Shown: one piece after another, positions 8,886-18,016 of the stretch
How the letters are laid out: every line of letters begins with the position of its first letter
Numbering within the stretch: position 1 is the first letter of the stretch
Origin: Clostridiales bacterium UBA1770
GTDB lineage: Bacteria > Bacillota > Clostridia > Oscillospirales > CAG-272
Length of the DNA stretch: 64,000 bases
Direction of reading: 5' to 3'
Assembly: GCA_002315325.1 (NCBI GenBank)
Contig: DCGU01000090.1
Span: 1-64,000 of the forward strand
The notes under the pieces: model-generated
What the model saw: only the letters and a program-made list of their open reading frames with translations
Databases searched by the model: none
Told to the model about the DNA's origin: nothing
Translations under genes and position numbers: made by a program

Positions 8886-10045
8886 GATCGTTTGTCAATA
8901 CCAGAGCTTCTGTCATCCAGCCGAGCGGCATTCGAAAATTTTTCGACATTGTTTATGAAAAAAAGAATGCCATTTCTTTGGGTGTCGGCGAGCCCGATTT
9001 TATTACCCCATGGGACATCCGCAATGCTGCCGTGCGTTCCGTTCAAAAAGGCCGCACACAGTACACCGGCAACCGCGGTCTTCCCGAATTGCGTGAAAAC
9101 ATTTCGCGTTACTTGAACGTTCGGTTCGGGTTGGATTGCCCTGCAAACAGAACCATTGTTACCATCGGCGCCTCCGAAGCAATCGACCTGACGCTGCGCG
9201 CCATTTGTGAGCCGGGCGATGAAATTCTGATTCCCGACCCTGCTTACGTCTCCTATTCTCCCTGCGTTATCTTGAGTGACGGTGTTCCGGTTTGCGTTTC
9301 GTGCACCGCAGAAAACGGATTTATTTTAACCCCCGAAGCGCTTGAGAAAGCCATCACCCCCAAAACCAAAGCGCTGATTTTAGCTTACCCGAATAACCCC
9401 ACCGGCGGTATTATGACAAAAGAACAACTGCAGGCCATTGTACCGGTTATTGAAAAGTATGACCTGCTGGTCATTTCGGATGAGATCTATGCCGAACTTA
9501 CCTATGGTGCCAAACATTTTTCAATTGCATCCCTGCCCGGTTTGGCTGAAAGAACCGTTATCATCAACGGCTTTTCCAAGGCTTTTGCTATGACCGGTTG
9601 GCGTATCGGTTACGTGTGTGCACCTGCAGAAATTGACAATGCCATTTTAAAAATACATCAATACGGTATTATGTGCGCTCCGACCGTAAGCCAGTATGCC
9701 GCGCTGTACGCTTTACAATCCGGTTTTGAAGAGAATTTTGCCGTAGTGGATGAAATGCGAAACGAATATAACAAGCGTCGCCGCTTCGTTGTTAACAGTT
9801 TCAACGAAATGGGGCTGTCTTGTTTTGAACCCCAAGGTGCCTTTTACGTATTCCCCTCCGTCAAATCAACCGGCATGACGGGTGATGAATTTGCCACAAA
9901 GTTATTGAATGAAAAAGAAGTAGCCGTTGTACCCGGTTCGGCATTCGGTGCTTGCGGCACGTACCACATCAGATGTTCCTACGCAACCGGCATGGATAAA
10001 CTGACGGAAGCCATGGAGCGAATCAGAGCATTTGTAAACAAATAA
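8882..10045 (+). CDS. PLP-dependent aminotransferase, class I/II
   Basis: Fold-type I aminotransferase of the aspartate/aromatic/alanine group; cytoplasmic. Visible are the aromatic-stacking region TIGASEAIDL, the AYPNNPTGG motif, the Asp in VISDEIY that binds the pyridine nitrogen, the Schiff-base lysine in NGFSKAFAMTGWRIGY, and the substrate-carboxylate Arg in YHIRCSYA. The length of 387 residues is usual. Co-translation with an Lrp-type regulator suggests control by its amino-acid substrate, which is not identified. Confidence 0.92.
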   Translation: MRSFVNTRASVIQPSGIRKFFDIVYEKKNAISLGVGEPDFITPWDIRNAAVRSVQKGRTQYTGNRGLPELRENISRYLNVRFGLDCPANRTIVTIGASEAIDLTLRAICEPGDEILIPDPAYVSYSPCVILSDGVPVCVSCTAENGFILTPEALEKAITPKTKALILAYPNNPTGGIMTKEQLQAIVPVIEKYDLLVISDEIYAELTYGAKHFSIASLPGLAERTVIINGFSKAFAMTGWRIGYVCAPAEIDNAILKIHQYGIMCAPTVSQYAALYALQSGFEENFAVVDEMRNEYNKRRRFVVNSFNEMGLSCFEPQGAFYVFPSVKSTGMTGDEFATKLLNEKEVAVVPGSAFGACGTYHIRCSYATGMDKLTEAMERIRAFVNK

Positions 10046-10057
10046 CTGTAAACATAG

Positions 10058-10088
10058 AAAAAACGGCTCGATTTCGAGCCGTTTTTTG
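10058..10088. terminator. Bidirectional terminator between the aminotransferase and the ABC operon
   Basis: The stem AACGGCTCG/CGAGCCGTT with a 4-base loop is flanked by A-run and T-run, so it can end transcription from both convergent units. Confidence 0.9.
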
Positions 10089-10090
10089 TT

Positions 10091-10876
10091 TTATATTAAA
10101 AGCATTCTGTCATTATCCAATGCCTTACCGGACTGTTCACGGAACAAATTAATTAAATCGGGAACTGTGAGCGCTTTTCTTTCGCTGCCCTCAACGTCCA
10201 TAATAATTTGCCCCTGATGCATCATAATCGTTCTCGTGCCGCTTTCAAGCGCCGCCTGCATATTGTGCGTAATCATCATACAGGTCAGCTTGTTCGTTTT
10301 GACGATATCGTGCGTGATGGTCATTACTTTTTCGGCAGTGCCGGGGTCCAGTGCAGCTGTATGTTCATCCAAAAGCAACAATTTGGGGGGATTGATGGTT
10401 GCCATAATCAGCGTCAATGCCTGCCGCTGACCACCGGACAGTAACCCGACCGGTTGGCTCATTCTGTTCTCCAAGTTCATCCCAAGTTGCGCAACGTGTT
10501 CTCTGAATGCGTCTTTATCCGCGTTTGATACCGGGCTGAGCCAGCCGCCATGACCGCAGGCCAATGATAAATTTTCTTCAACAGTCATACCGGGGGCAGT
10601 ACCGCGCATAGGATCCTGAAACAAACGGCCGATTTTCTTGGCACGTTTATATTCGGGCTGCATCGTGATATCTTCGCCGTCCAACGTAATGGAACCTGTA
10701 TCCGTCAAAAAAGACCCGCAAATGGCGTTAAATAACGTCGATTTTCCTGCACCGTTTGCACCGATAATGGAAATGAAATCGCCGTCTTTTACGTCAAGCG
10801 AAAGATTAACCAGTGCCTTTTTCTCATCAGGAGTACCGCTGTTAAACGTTTTTGAAACAGAAGTCATCGTAAGCAT
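10091..10876 (-). CDS. trpZ: ABC transporter ATP-binding protein (predicted tryptophan importer)
   Basis: ATPase subunit of a three-gene importer. Walker A is GANGAGKST near residue 40, the ABC signature is LLSGGQRQAL, Walker B is LLLLDEHTAALD and the switch His is in MITHNM. It starts 3 bases after the permease gene. The operon lies behind a T-box with a Trp specifier, and T-box-regulated trpXYZ systems with this gene order are known predictions in Firmicutes. The symbol rests on that context, not on measured transport. Confidence 0.8.
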   Translation of the reverse strand: MLTMTSVSKTFNSGTPDEKKALVNLSLDVKDGDFISIIGANGAGKSTLFNAICGSFLTDTGSITLDGEDITMQPEYKRAKKIGRLFQDPMRGTAPGMTVEENLSLACGHGGWLSPVSNADKDAFREHVAQLGMNLENRMSQPVGLLSGGQRQALTLIMATINPPKLLLLDEHTAALDPGTAEKVMTITHDIVKTNKLTCMMITHNMQAALESGTRTIMMHQGQIIMDVEGSERKALTVPDLINLFREQSGKALDNDRMLLI

Positions 10877-10879
10877 CGC

Positions 10880-11800
10880 TTATACACTTCCTTTCCGGCA
10901 AGTCCATTTCCGTTTCCATTGCGGATATTGTTCCTTCAGATACGGAACGGACAGTGCCAACAGAACGACGATGGCCGATACGAGTTTAAGTAAGAACGCC
11001 GGCATATCAAAACGAAGTGCCACCGTATACACCAAACGGAAAATAAAAGCACCCAAAATCATTCCGCAAACACGCAATGAAATGCGTCTCTTTCCCAAAA
11101 AGACGTGACCGATTAACAGTGACGCCAGTGCAACCGTTACCATACCGGTACCGATATCAATATTCGCCGATTTTTGTGACTGTGCCAGTAAGCAGCCGGA
11201 CAAAGCCGTAAATGCATTGGCTACGCATAACCCGATAATTGTTGTAACAGTGGGGTTGATGGAAGAAGATCGCACCATATCCTGATTATTGCCGGTGGCA
11301 CGAATCGCAAGGCCGAGCTTCGTCTTTAGGAAAAAGACCAAAAAGACAGCCACAAGTGCAGCGGCCACAGCTGCGACAATCATCTTATAATAGTCACCTA
11401 AAAACGTTCCTGCCAATAAATCCTTTACGTCTGTAAAGACGGTTCTGTTCTTATTCAAATTGACGACGGACGACTGTCCCATGACGGCAATATTCACCGA
11501 ATATAGCGCCGTGTTCACGATAATGCCCGCCAGCAGGCTGTTGATGCCGAGTTTCGTCTGCAGGAATGCAACGATAAAACCGGATGCCATACCGGCAGCA
11601 ACCGCTGCCAGAAGGGACAGATACGGGTGACCGCTCAATGCCACTACAGCACCGATTGCGGCTCCCAGCGTAAAGCAGCCGTCGGTAGATAGATCGCATA
11701 CGTTGAGCATGGAATAACTCAAGAATAATGCCAAAACCGTCAATGAAGTGATAAGTCCCAACTCCAGTGCGGTTTGCAAAGGAATCAATATGGATGACAT
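10880..11800 (-). CDS. trpY: ABC transporter permease (predicted tryptophan importer)
   Basis: Integral membrane permease of the branched-chain-amino-acid (LivH/BPD_transp_2) superfamily with about eight to nine hydrophobic segments. The family hallmark GLCVANAFTALSGCLLAQ lies in the second half, with the cytoplasmic GLAIRATGNNQDMVR loop before it. It is flanked by the substrate-binding and ATPase genes on the same strand, 18 and 3 bases away. Confidence 0.85.
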   Translation of the reverse strand: MSSILIPLQTALELGLITSLTVLALFLSYSMLNVCDLSTDGCFTLGAAIGAVVALSGHPYLSLLAAVAAGMASGFIVAFLQTKLGINSLLAGIIVNTALYSVNIAVMGQSSVVNLNKNRTVFTDVKDLLAGTFLGDYYKMIVAAVAAALVAVFLVFFLKTKLGLAIRATGNNQDMVRSSSINPTVTTIIGLCVANAFTALSGCLLAQSQKSANIDIGTGMVTVALASLLIGHVFLGKRRISLRVCGMILGAFIFRLVYTVALRFDMPAFLLKLVSAIVVLLALSVPYLKEQYPQWKRKWTCRKGSV

Positions 11801-11818
11801 GAAGTCTTTCCTCTTTTA

Positions 11819-12844
11819 TTACTGAATATCGTCAAAAGATTCGGCCGTAATAATCGTAACCACTTTCGTGCAGTAAGGCGCAAAAGCAGCCTCTACGGCA
11901 TTATAATCATAGCCAAGTGCGGCACAGATGTCAGTGTTCACCGTGGCAGTACCGTTATCAAAGGTCTTAACAGGCATTGCAGCGGGCGATTTCTTATCAA
12001 ACAGAATTTCCGCAACCATATTGGCGGTTTCCACACCGAGGTTGGCATAGTCTACGCCGTAGCCAACAAAAGCACCGTTGAGTGCGAAAGAATCGGCACC
12101 GGCATAATGAGGAACGCCTGCTTCGGCAAAAGCCTCGTAGATGGATAATTCAGCCTTCATAATAGAGTTATCCGTGGGGGTAAACACAGCGTCAACGCCG
12201 GCAGCAATCAATTCGTTGGCTGCCTGCTGAATTTCAGACACGCTGATACCGTTCTTTTCTACGTAGGCAATGCCGTGTGCGTTCAAGAATGCCTTTGCCG
12301 CTTCAATGGCGGACGTGGATGAATCCTGTCCGATATCATAAAGCAAACCTACCACCTTATCCAGCTTTGCGTCAATGCTTAGCATTAACTGCAAAATGGC
12401 CTCGGTATTTAAGAAGTCGGACGTACCGGTAATATTGTGTCCGGGTGCATCCAAAGAATCTACCAACCCGACGGAAAGCGGATCGGATACGGCGGCAAAG
12501 ACCACGGGAATCCCATTGTCTTCTGTTGCTGCCTGCATTGCCATTGCGACGGGGGTAGCAATACCGATCATCACGTCAACGTCATCAGCGATGAAATTAG
12601 CAATAATCTGGTTCATCACGTTGGCATCTGCCTGGCAGTTTTGAACCTTAATCTTAATGGAAATGCCCTTTTGTGCCGCAACAACCTGCAATTGTGCAGT
12701 AATATTATCAACAATTTGATTTAAGGACGCATCGTCAACGTAATTGCAAATACCAACAACGTATGCGTCACCCTTGTCTCCACAGGAAACGAGGACACAT
12801 GCTGCCAACACGATGAGCAGCAGTACAGATACGAGTTTTTTCAT
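11819..12844 (-). CDS. trpX: ABC substrate-binding lipoprotein (predicted tryptophan-binding)
   Basis: Extracytoplasmic solute-binding protein of the ABC_sub_bind family. A lipoprotein signal covers residues 1-21 (basic KK, hydrophobic stretch, lipobox LVSC). The mature protein has two Rossmann-like lobes, with family landmarks GIATPVAMAMQ, VVFAAVSDPLSVGLV, GTSD and GVDAVFTPTDN. The start at 12844 has AAAGGAG upstream. It is the first gene after the T-box terminator. The ligand is inferred as tryptophan from the UGG specifier. Confidence 0.85.
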   Translation of the reverse strand: MKKLVSVLLLIVLAACVLVSCGDKGDAYVVGICNYVDDASLNQIVDNITAQLQVVAAQKGISIKIKVQNCQADANVMNQIIANFIADDVDVMIGIATPVAMAMQAATEDNGIPVVFAAVSDPLSVGLVDSLDAPGHNITGTSDFLNTEAILQLMLSIDAKLDKVVGLLYDIGQDSSTSAIEAAKAFLNAHGIAYVEKNGISVSEIQQAANELIAAGVDAVFTPTDNSIMKAELSIYEAFAEAGVPHYAGADSFALNGAFVGYGVDYANLGVETANMVAEILFDKKSPAAMPVKTFDNGTATVNTDICAALGYDYNAVEAAFAPYCTKVVTIITAESFDDIQ

Positions 12845-12870
12845 TTTGCTTCTCCTTTGTTATTATGAAA

Positions 12871-12914
12871 ATAAAAACTGTCCCGGCAATCCCCAATAAG
12901 GGATTGCCGGGACA
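12871..12914 (-). terminator. T-box regulated terminator
   Basis: GTCCCGGCAATCCC pairs perfectly with GGGATTGCCGGGAC and is followed by a T-run on the minus strand, 27 bases before the first ABC gene. Confidence 0.92.
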
Positions 12915-13161
12915 GGAATTATCCTGCGGTACCACCCGGCTTGATACGTCATAATAACGTATCCGCTTTGTGCGAACAATCATTCGCCGATTTTTGTTTA
13001 CGGAGAACCCTACTCCGGCTCACATACTCGGGACAGTTCCCTTTCCGCTCGCCCTCAGAAGTCCATTCGCTTCACGTCATTTGATTGCAATCACACCGCC
13101 TGCAACTCTCTGACAAACGACCTGTGAAGGTACTTACTCTTCCTCAACGGTTTATATGATG
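12871..13161 (-). ncRNA. T-box riboswitch with tryptophan (UGG) specifier
   Basis: tRNA-sensing leader of the ABC operon. The canonical T-box GGGTGGTACCGC lies at 12926-12940 (minus). Stem I shows the AGAGAG segment and, on its descending side near 13055-13070, GAA-TGG-ACTTCTGAG, which places the specifier codon as UGG (Trp). A 14-bp terminator hairpin (12879-12914) followed by TTTTTATTTT overlaps the antiterminator. Uncharged tRNA-Trp would stabilise the antiterminator and switch the transporter on. A consensus promoter stands directly upstream. T-box identity is certain; the specifier is read by eye. Confidence 0.93.
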
Positions 13162-13166
13162 TTGTA

Positions 13167-13195
13167 ATTATAGCAAAAGATTTTTTTCTTGTCAA
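13167..13195 (-). promoter_or_regulatory. Consensus sigma-A promoter of the T-box operon
   Basis: TTGACA (13190-13195), a 17-base spacer and TATAAT (13167-13172) on the minus strand: an exact consensus match. Confidence 0.93.
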
Positions 13196-13273
13196 TGGGA
13201 AAACACAAAATATTTCGCCGGCACGACTCGTACAAAATGAACGGCCTACCATGCCCGCAGCCATCCTTCATTG

Positions 13274-13308
13274 AAAAAAAGCACCTGCATGTGCAAGTGC
13301 TTTTTTTG
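13274..13308 (-). terminator. Terminator of tRNA-Ser
   Basis: The stem GCACTTGCA/TGCAGGTGC with A-run and T-run on either side directly follows the tRNA 3' end. The symmetry lets it work on both strands. Confidence 0.88.
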
Positions 13309-13310
13309 GC

Positions 13311-13395
13311 GGAAGCGGTGGGATTCGAACCCACGATACATTGCTGTATACCTGATTTCGAGTCAGGGCCGTTATGACCACTTCGATACGCTTCC
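13311..13395 (-). tRNA. tRNA-Ser(CGA)
   Basis: 85-nt class II tRNA. The acceptor stem is GGAAGCG/CGCTTCC, the anticodon arm CCTGA-CTCGAAA-TCAGG gives anticodon CGA (codon UCG), a long variable arm (TATAC...GTATC) follows, and the T arm contains GGTTCGAATCC. No CCA is encoded. It has its own promoter and terminator, so it is a single-gene unit. Confidence 0.96.
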
Positions 13396-13428
13396 CTATG
13401 TTTGCCGCTTTCTTTTCGCGACTTTGAC

Positions 13429-13457
13429 ATTATATCATATTTTACCAATTCTTTCAA
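13429..13457 (-). promoter_or_regulatory. Promoter of tRNA-Ser
   Basis: TTGAAA (13452-13457), a 17-base spacer and TATAAT (13429-13434) on the minus strand, about 34 bases before the tRNA 5' end. Confidence 0.88.
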
Positions 13458-13499
13458 GAACTATTTTTGATATCCTGCGTTTTCACGTATTCGAATATA

Positions 13500-13537
13500 G
13501 AAAAGAATCGTCGGGCAGGATTTGCACCTGCCCGACG
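13500..13537 (-). terminator. Terminator after polC
   Basis: An 11-bp stem (CGTCGGGCAGG/CCTGCCCGACG, 13509-13537) with a short TCTTTTC tract on the minus strand, 15 bases past the polC stop. It closes the long rpsB-to-polC run. Confidence 0.75.
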
Positions 13538-13551
13538 AGGTAAATCAAAAA

Positions 13552-16500
13552 TCAGAAGAAAGAAAGTTGGTTTGTTTCACTGAAATTGTCAAGAACGTGG
13601 TTGCGGCGCAGGATATCAATCACGCTCTTGGACAGTTTGGCACGAGTTTGTAAATCTTCCACCGAGAAGAATGGATCCTCCACGCGGGCTTTAATGATGT
13701 TCTCCGCTGCGTTTTCACCCAAACCCGGCAGTGCCGAGAACGGCATACGCAACGAACCGTTTTCGGGAGCGAATGCGTGCGCATCGGATTTTTCGATATC
13801 AACAGGCAGGAATTTAATGCCGCGCGCAATGGCTTCGTTGACCAGCTGCAGCGTTGACACAATGGAACCGTCCTTCGCCGTCACGTCGTTTCTGTCCTTT
13901 TCCTCAATGTCCTTTATTGCCTGTCTGATGGCTGCTTGCCCCCCGCGAACGATTTCGGCATCAAAACCGCCCGGCGCAGCCGTCAAAATTGCCCCGTAAA
14001 AGACGGCAGGCATATGAACCTTGTACCAGCCCAGTCGAATGGCCGACATGACGTAGGCGGCCGCATGGGCCTTGGGGAACATATACTTGATTTTCTTACA
14101 GGACGGAATATACCAGTCCGGTGCAGAACTTGCCTTGATGGCATCCTCCCATTCCGGCGTCAAGCCCTTACCTTTACGAACGCTTTCCATAATTTTAAAC
14201 GCCATACTGTTTTCAACGCCGAACCGAATCAGGTCGTTCATGATGTTGTCACGGCATCCGATAACCTCGGAAATCGTACAAATATTGTTTTTAATTAAGT
14301 CTTGTGCATTGCCTGTCCAAACGTCCGTACCGTGCGAAAGACCGGAAATCTGCAAAAGGTCGGCAAAGGAATGCGGCTTTGCGTCTTCCAACATGCGCAT
14401 GGCAAAACGTGTTCCGAACTCCGGCAACCCCATAGTGCCGAGGTTGCATCCGATATCATCCGGTGATACACCGAGCGATTTGGTGGATAAGAACAACTCG
14501 TATACGTCCAAATCGTTCATGGGCACTTCCATAACGTTCGTATTGCTGAAGCGTTCAATCATTTTATATTTGGTCGGCACATCATGACCGAGTTCGTCCA
14601 ATTTTAAAATGGTATCATGCAGATACGTAAACGCAAAGTGCGTGGTAACAATATCGGAATCGGGAGAATCGGCCGGATGCTGAATCGGTGTGAAATCATA
14701 GACGTCAAATTCACGCGGCACAACGATAATGCCGCCGGGATGCTGCCCGGTCGTTCTTTTAACACCGACACAATCACCGACCAAACGGTCCATTTCGGCA
14801 CGACAAACCGTTTTGCCGCGGTCCTCGAAATAGCGTGCCACAAAACCATACGCCGTTTTATCGGCAAGCGTACCGAGCGTACCGGCACGGAATACGTTTT
14901 CTGCGCCGAACAATTCCTCGGTATATTTATGCACACGCCCCTGCACTTCACCTGAGAAGTTCAAGTCAATATCCGGTGATTTATCCCCTTTAAAGCCCAA
15001 GAACGTTTCAAACGGTATATTGTGACCGTCCTGTTCGTATTTCTGGCCGCAAATCGGGCAATTTTTATCGGGTAGGTCAAATCCCGAACCCACTTCACCG
15101 TTTAGGAAGAATTCCTGCTTTTTACATTTCCTGCAGAAATAATGGGGCGGCAGCGGGTTTACTTCCGAAATGCCGGCCATGGTTGCAACGAAGGAAGAAC
15201 CTACGGAACCACGTGAACCGACCAAATACCCCTGGCTTTCGCTGAAGAATACCAGTTTTTGTGCGATGATATACAAAACGGCAAACCCGTTCTTGATAAT
15301 GGACGTCAATTCCTTATCCAATCGTTTGGCAACCAGTTCGGGTACGGGATCACCGTACATTTCCTTGGCGTGCGTCCAGCACAAATTTTGCAGCTCTTCT
15401 TCGGCTCCTTCCAAATGCGGCGGATAGTTCCCCTTGGGGATAGGACGAATCTCTTCGATCATATCACTGATCAAATTGGTATTTGCTACAACGACTTCAT
15501 ACGCCTTTTCTTCCCCCAGGTAGGAGAACTCGTCCAGCATTTCCTCCGTTGTCCGCAAATATAACGGACAAGGTTTATCGGCGTCCTTAAACTTCATACC
15601 TGCCAACAGGATGCGTCGGTTGATTTCGTCTTCTGGGTTCAAAAAATGCGCATCACAAGTGGCAACAACCGGTTTGTGATATTTTTCACCGAGTGCAACA
15701 ATCCTGCGGTTCAAGTTACGCAGGCCTTCATCGTCGGCGACGCGGCCCTCGGCCACCAGAAAACGGTTGTTGGCAATCGGTTGAATTTCAAGGTAATCGT
15801 AAAAATTCACCAGTTCTTCCAACTCGCGTTCCGAGCGCCCTTCCAAAATAGCGCGGAAAACTTCACCCGCCTCACATGCGGAGCCGATGATCAACCCCTC
15901 GCGATATTTTTCCAATTCCGTTTTGGGAATACGCGGATAGCGTTTATAATATTGTAGATAACTGCAGGAAATCAATCGATACAAATTCTTTAAGCCAACT
16001 TTGTTTTTGGCAAGCAGGATTTGGTGATAGGTCGGTAACTTCAGCGGGTCTGCATGTTCCGACATTTCCATCTTTAAATCGGCAAAGTCATGGATTTCCG
16101 AATTGGACAATTGGTCCGTCATCGCAATAAAAATCAACGCCAGCATTTCTGCGTCATCGCAGGCTCTGTGATGATGGAAATCACCGAGATGATAATGTTC
16201 CGCTACGGTATCCAACTTGTGATTTTTCAAATCCTTATTTATATGACGTGAAAGAGCGACGGTATCTAAGTACGGATTGGTAAACGACAAACCGTTTTCT
16301 TCTGCATAGTGACGGATAAAACCCATATCAAAATCGGCATTGTGGGCAATCATCAAATGCGGTTGTTCCCCTTCTTTATCTCCGATAAACGCAAAGAAGG
16401 CCTCCAGCGCTTCCTTGGTTTTCGGCGCATCGGCAACCATTTCATCCGTTATGGAAGTTAACTCGGTGATTTCTGCCGGAATGGGGCACTCGGGATTGAC

Positions 16501-17997
16501 GAAAGTATCAAACCTGTCTGTGACTTTACCGTCAACAATACGGACGGCACCGATTTCCGTAATACGGCATTCCAACAATGAAATACCGGTCGTTTCAATA
16601 TCAAATGCAATCATTTCGTCACTGAACGTGCCGGCATATTCGCCCTTGATGGCGCCGGATTCGTCGTTAACGAAATACGCCTCCATACCGTAAATCAGTT
16701 TGACCTTATCGTCATCCGTGTCTTTCTTTTCCTTTTCAATCATCGCTTCCGGGAACCCCTGTACGTTCCCGTGGTCCGTTAACGCAATGGACTTCATGCC
16801 CCATTTGCGTGCGGTTTTGACAACCACGTCCGGCGGAATCAGCGCGTCCATGGAAGACAGCTGCGTATGCAGATGCAGCTCGACACGTTTCTTTTCGGAG
16901 CGATCCACCCGTTCCAGTCTTTTTACAGATGCAATATCGGAAAAAAAGAAGGTGAAATCGGTGTCGACACGGTCCTTGTGCATTTCTTTTTTGGCGTATC
17001 CGCGCATGGCAACGTACATGCCGTTCTTAATGGTATTACCCAATTCGGCCGCTTCTTCTTTTGTTACACTGTATTTTTTTACACTGATAGATGCATTCCC
17101 GTCAAAGATGCCGAAAGAAATATTCATTTTATCCCCGTTACGGGTTTCCTCTGCCAAATAGGCAAATACCTTACCGATAATGACGATATTACGTATCGGT
17201 GCGGTAATGGAAGACGCCGATATCGGTGTTATCGGGAATTCGTTACCCATAAGGTACTGCGGTGCGGAAACGTCATACTGATAAAAACCAATGGTCAGTT
17301 TGCCGTCTCCCATGCTCATTTCCGGCAAATCGGAAAATACGGAAGCAACACGCAGCAAATTTTTCTCTTCTTCTCCGCTGTCACCGTCATGACGTCCTTC
17401 CGAACCTTCCGAGCCGCGCGCGGGCATTCTGTCAAATCGATCGGAAGCAGCCTTCATTTCACCGTATATTTGCTCTTCCATTCGCTGCTTGCGGTCCACG
17501 TATACAGATTCATCGGTTTCAAAATGCGTGATTGTCACTTTAACCTTGACGCCGAACTCGCTTTCAATGATATCTTCCATTACCTGCGGGGTATTGGCAT
17601 GGCACATCAATGCCACGCCGCCGTCGGCAATCGGGACTTCAACGTTTAACCGATCCCCGGAAAACGTAAAACGGTACCCGGCAAAGAATCCGCGTGCAAC
17701 AATACCGCGATTTTCGGTTTCTTCCATCACTTCGCTGATATACGCGTCATTCAAAAAACAAACGTCATAATGCGGGAAAATATGTACGTAATTCAGCACG
17801 TACGTTTGCTTCACTTCAAACTCAATTCTATGTAATACGTTTTTCGGAACAGGTTTTGGAAAATGGGCTTCCACTTCCAAAAGCCGATTTTCTTTATTTG
17901 TTCTGACATGAATATCCGTTGCCGCATTGAGAACGGCAACGATATCCGCATCGGGATGATACTTATTTAATATGTCAAGCAGACTTTGTCCGGCCAT
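13552..17997 (-). CDS. polC: DNA polymerase III alpha subunit, Gram-positive PolC type
   Basis: Replicative polymerase with built-in 3'-5' proofreading. Domain order follows PolC: an N-terminal domain, an OB fold at about 265-360, a PHP domain starting at HLHTQLSSMDAL (375) interrupted by a DEDDh exonuclease at about 460-630 (AFDIETTG, AHNADFDMGF, HRACDDAEM), the rest of PHP, a zinc motif (CRKCKK ... CPICGQ), the palm (GSRGSVGSS and DIDLNFSG) and a C-terminal HhH region (GLGENAAENI). At 1,481 residues it is normal. The start at 17997 has AGGAG upstream. It is the last gene of the run, 19 bases from ispG. Confidence 0.98.
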   Translation of the reverse strand: MAGQSLLDILNKYHPDADIVAVLNAATDIHVRTNKENRLLEVEAHFPKPVPKNVLHRIEFEVKQTYVLNYVHIFPHYDVCFLNDAYISEVMEETENRGIVARGFFAGYRFTFSGDRLNVEVPIADGGVALMCHANTPQVMEDIIESEFGVKVKVTITHFETDESVYVDRKQRMEEQIYGEMKAASDRFDRMPARGSEGSEGRHDGDSGEEEKNLLRVASVFSDLPEMSMGDGKLTIGFYQYDVSAPQYLMGNEFPITPISASSITAPIRNIVIIGKVFAYLAEETRNGDKMNISFGIFDGNASISVKKYSVTKEEAAELGNTIKNGMYVAMRGYAKKEMHKDRVDTDFTFFFSDIASVKRLERVDRSEKKRVELHLHTQLSSMDALIPPDVVVKTARKWGMKSIALTDHGNVQGFPEAMIEKEKKDTDDDKVKLIYGMEAYFVNDESGAIKGEYAGTFSDEMIAFDIETTGISLLECRITEIGAVRIVDGKVTDRFDTFVNPECPIPAEITELTSITDEMVADAPKTKEALEAFFAFIGDKEGEQPHLMIAHNADFDMGFIRHYAEENGLSFTNPYLDTVALSRHINKDLKNHKLDTVAEHYHLGDFHHHRACDDAEMLALIFIAMTDQLSNSEIHDFADLKMEMSEHADPLKLPTYHQILLAKNKVGLKNLYRLISCSYLQYYKRYPRIPKTELEKYREGLIIGSACEAGEVFRAILEGRSERELEELVNFYDYLEIQPIANNRFLVAEGRVADDEGLRNLNRRIVALGEKYHKPVVATCDAHFLNPEDEINRRILLAGMKFKDADKPCPLYLRTTEEMLDEFSYLGEEKAYEVVVANTNLISDMIEEIRPIPKGNYPPHLEGAEEELQNLCWTHAKEMYGDPVPELVAKRLDKELTSIIKNGFAVLYIIAQKLVFFSESQGYLVGSRGSVGSSFVATMAGISEVNPLPPHYFCRKCKKQEFFLNGEVGSGFDLPDKNCPICGQKYEQDGHNIPFETFLGFKGDKSPDIDLNFSGEVQGRVHKYTEELFGAENVFRAGTLGTLADKTAYGFVARYFEDRGKTVCRAEMDRLVGDCVGVKRTTGQHPGGIIVVPREFDVYDFTPIQHPADSPDSDIVTTHFAFTYLHDTILKLDELGHDVPTKYKMIERFSNTNVMEVPMNDLDVYELFLSTKSLGVSPDDIGCNLGTMGLPEFGTRFAMRMLEDAKPHSFADLLQISGLSHGTDVWTGNAQDLIKNNICTISEVIGCRDNIMNDLIRFGVENSMAFKIMESVRKGKGLTPEWEDAIKASSAPDWYIPSCKKIKYMFPKAHAAAYVMSAIRLGWYKVHMPAVFYGAILTAAPGGFDAEIVRGGQAAIRQAIKDIEEKDRNDVTAKDGSIVSTLQLVNEAIARGIKFLPVDIEKSDAHAFAPENGSLRMPFSALPGLGENAAENIIKARVEDPFFSVEDLQTRAKLSKSVIDILRRNHVLDNFSETNQLSFF

Positions 17998-18016
17998 GCG
18001 TGTCTCCTACTGTGAT

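Noticed and set aside
13152..13457. Minus-strand ORF overlapping tRNA-Ser
   Set aside because: It runs through the tRNA, its promoter and its terminator, so it cannot be a protein gene.
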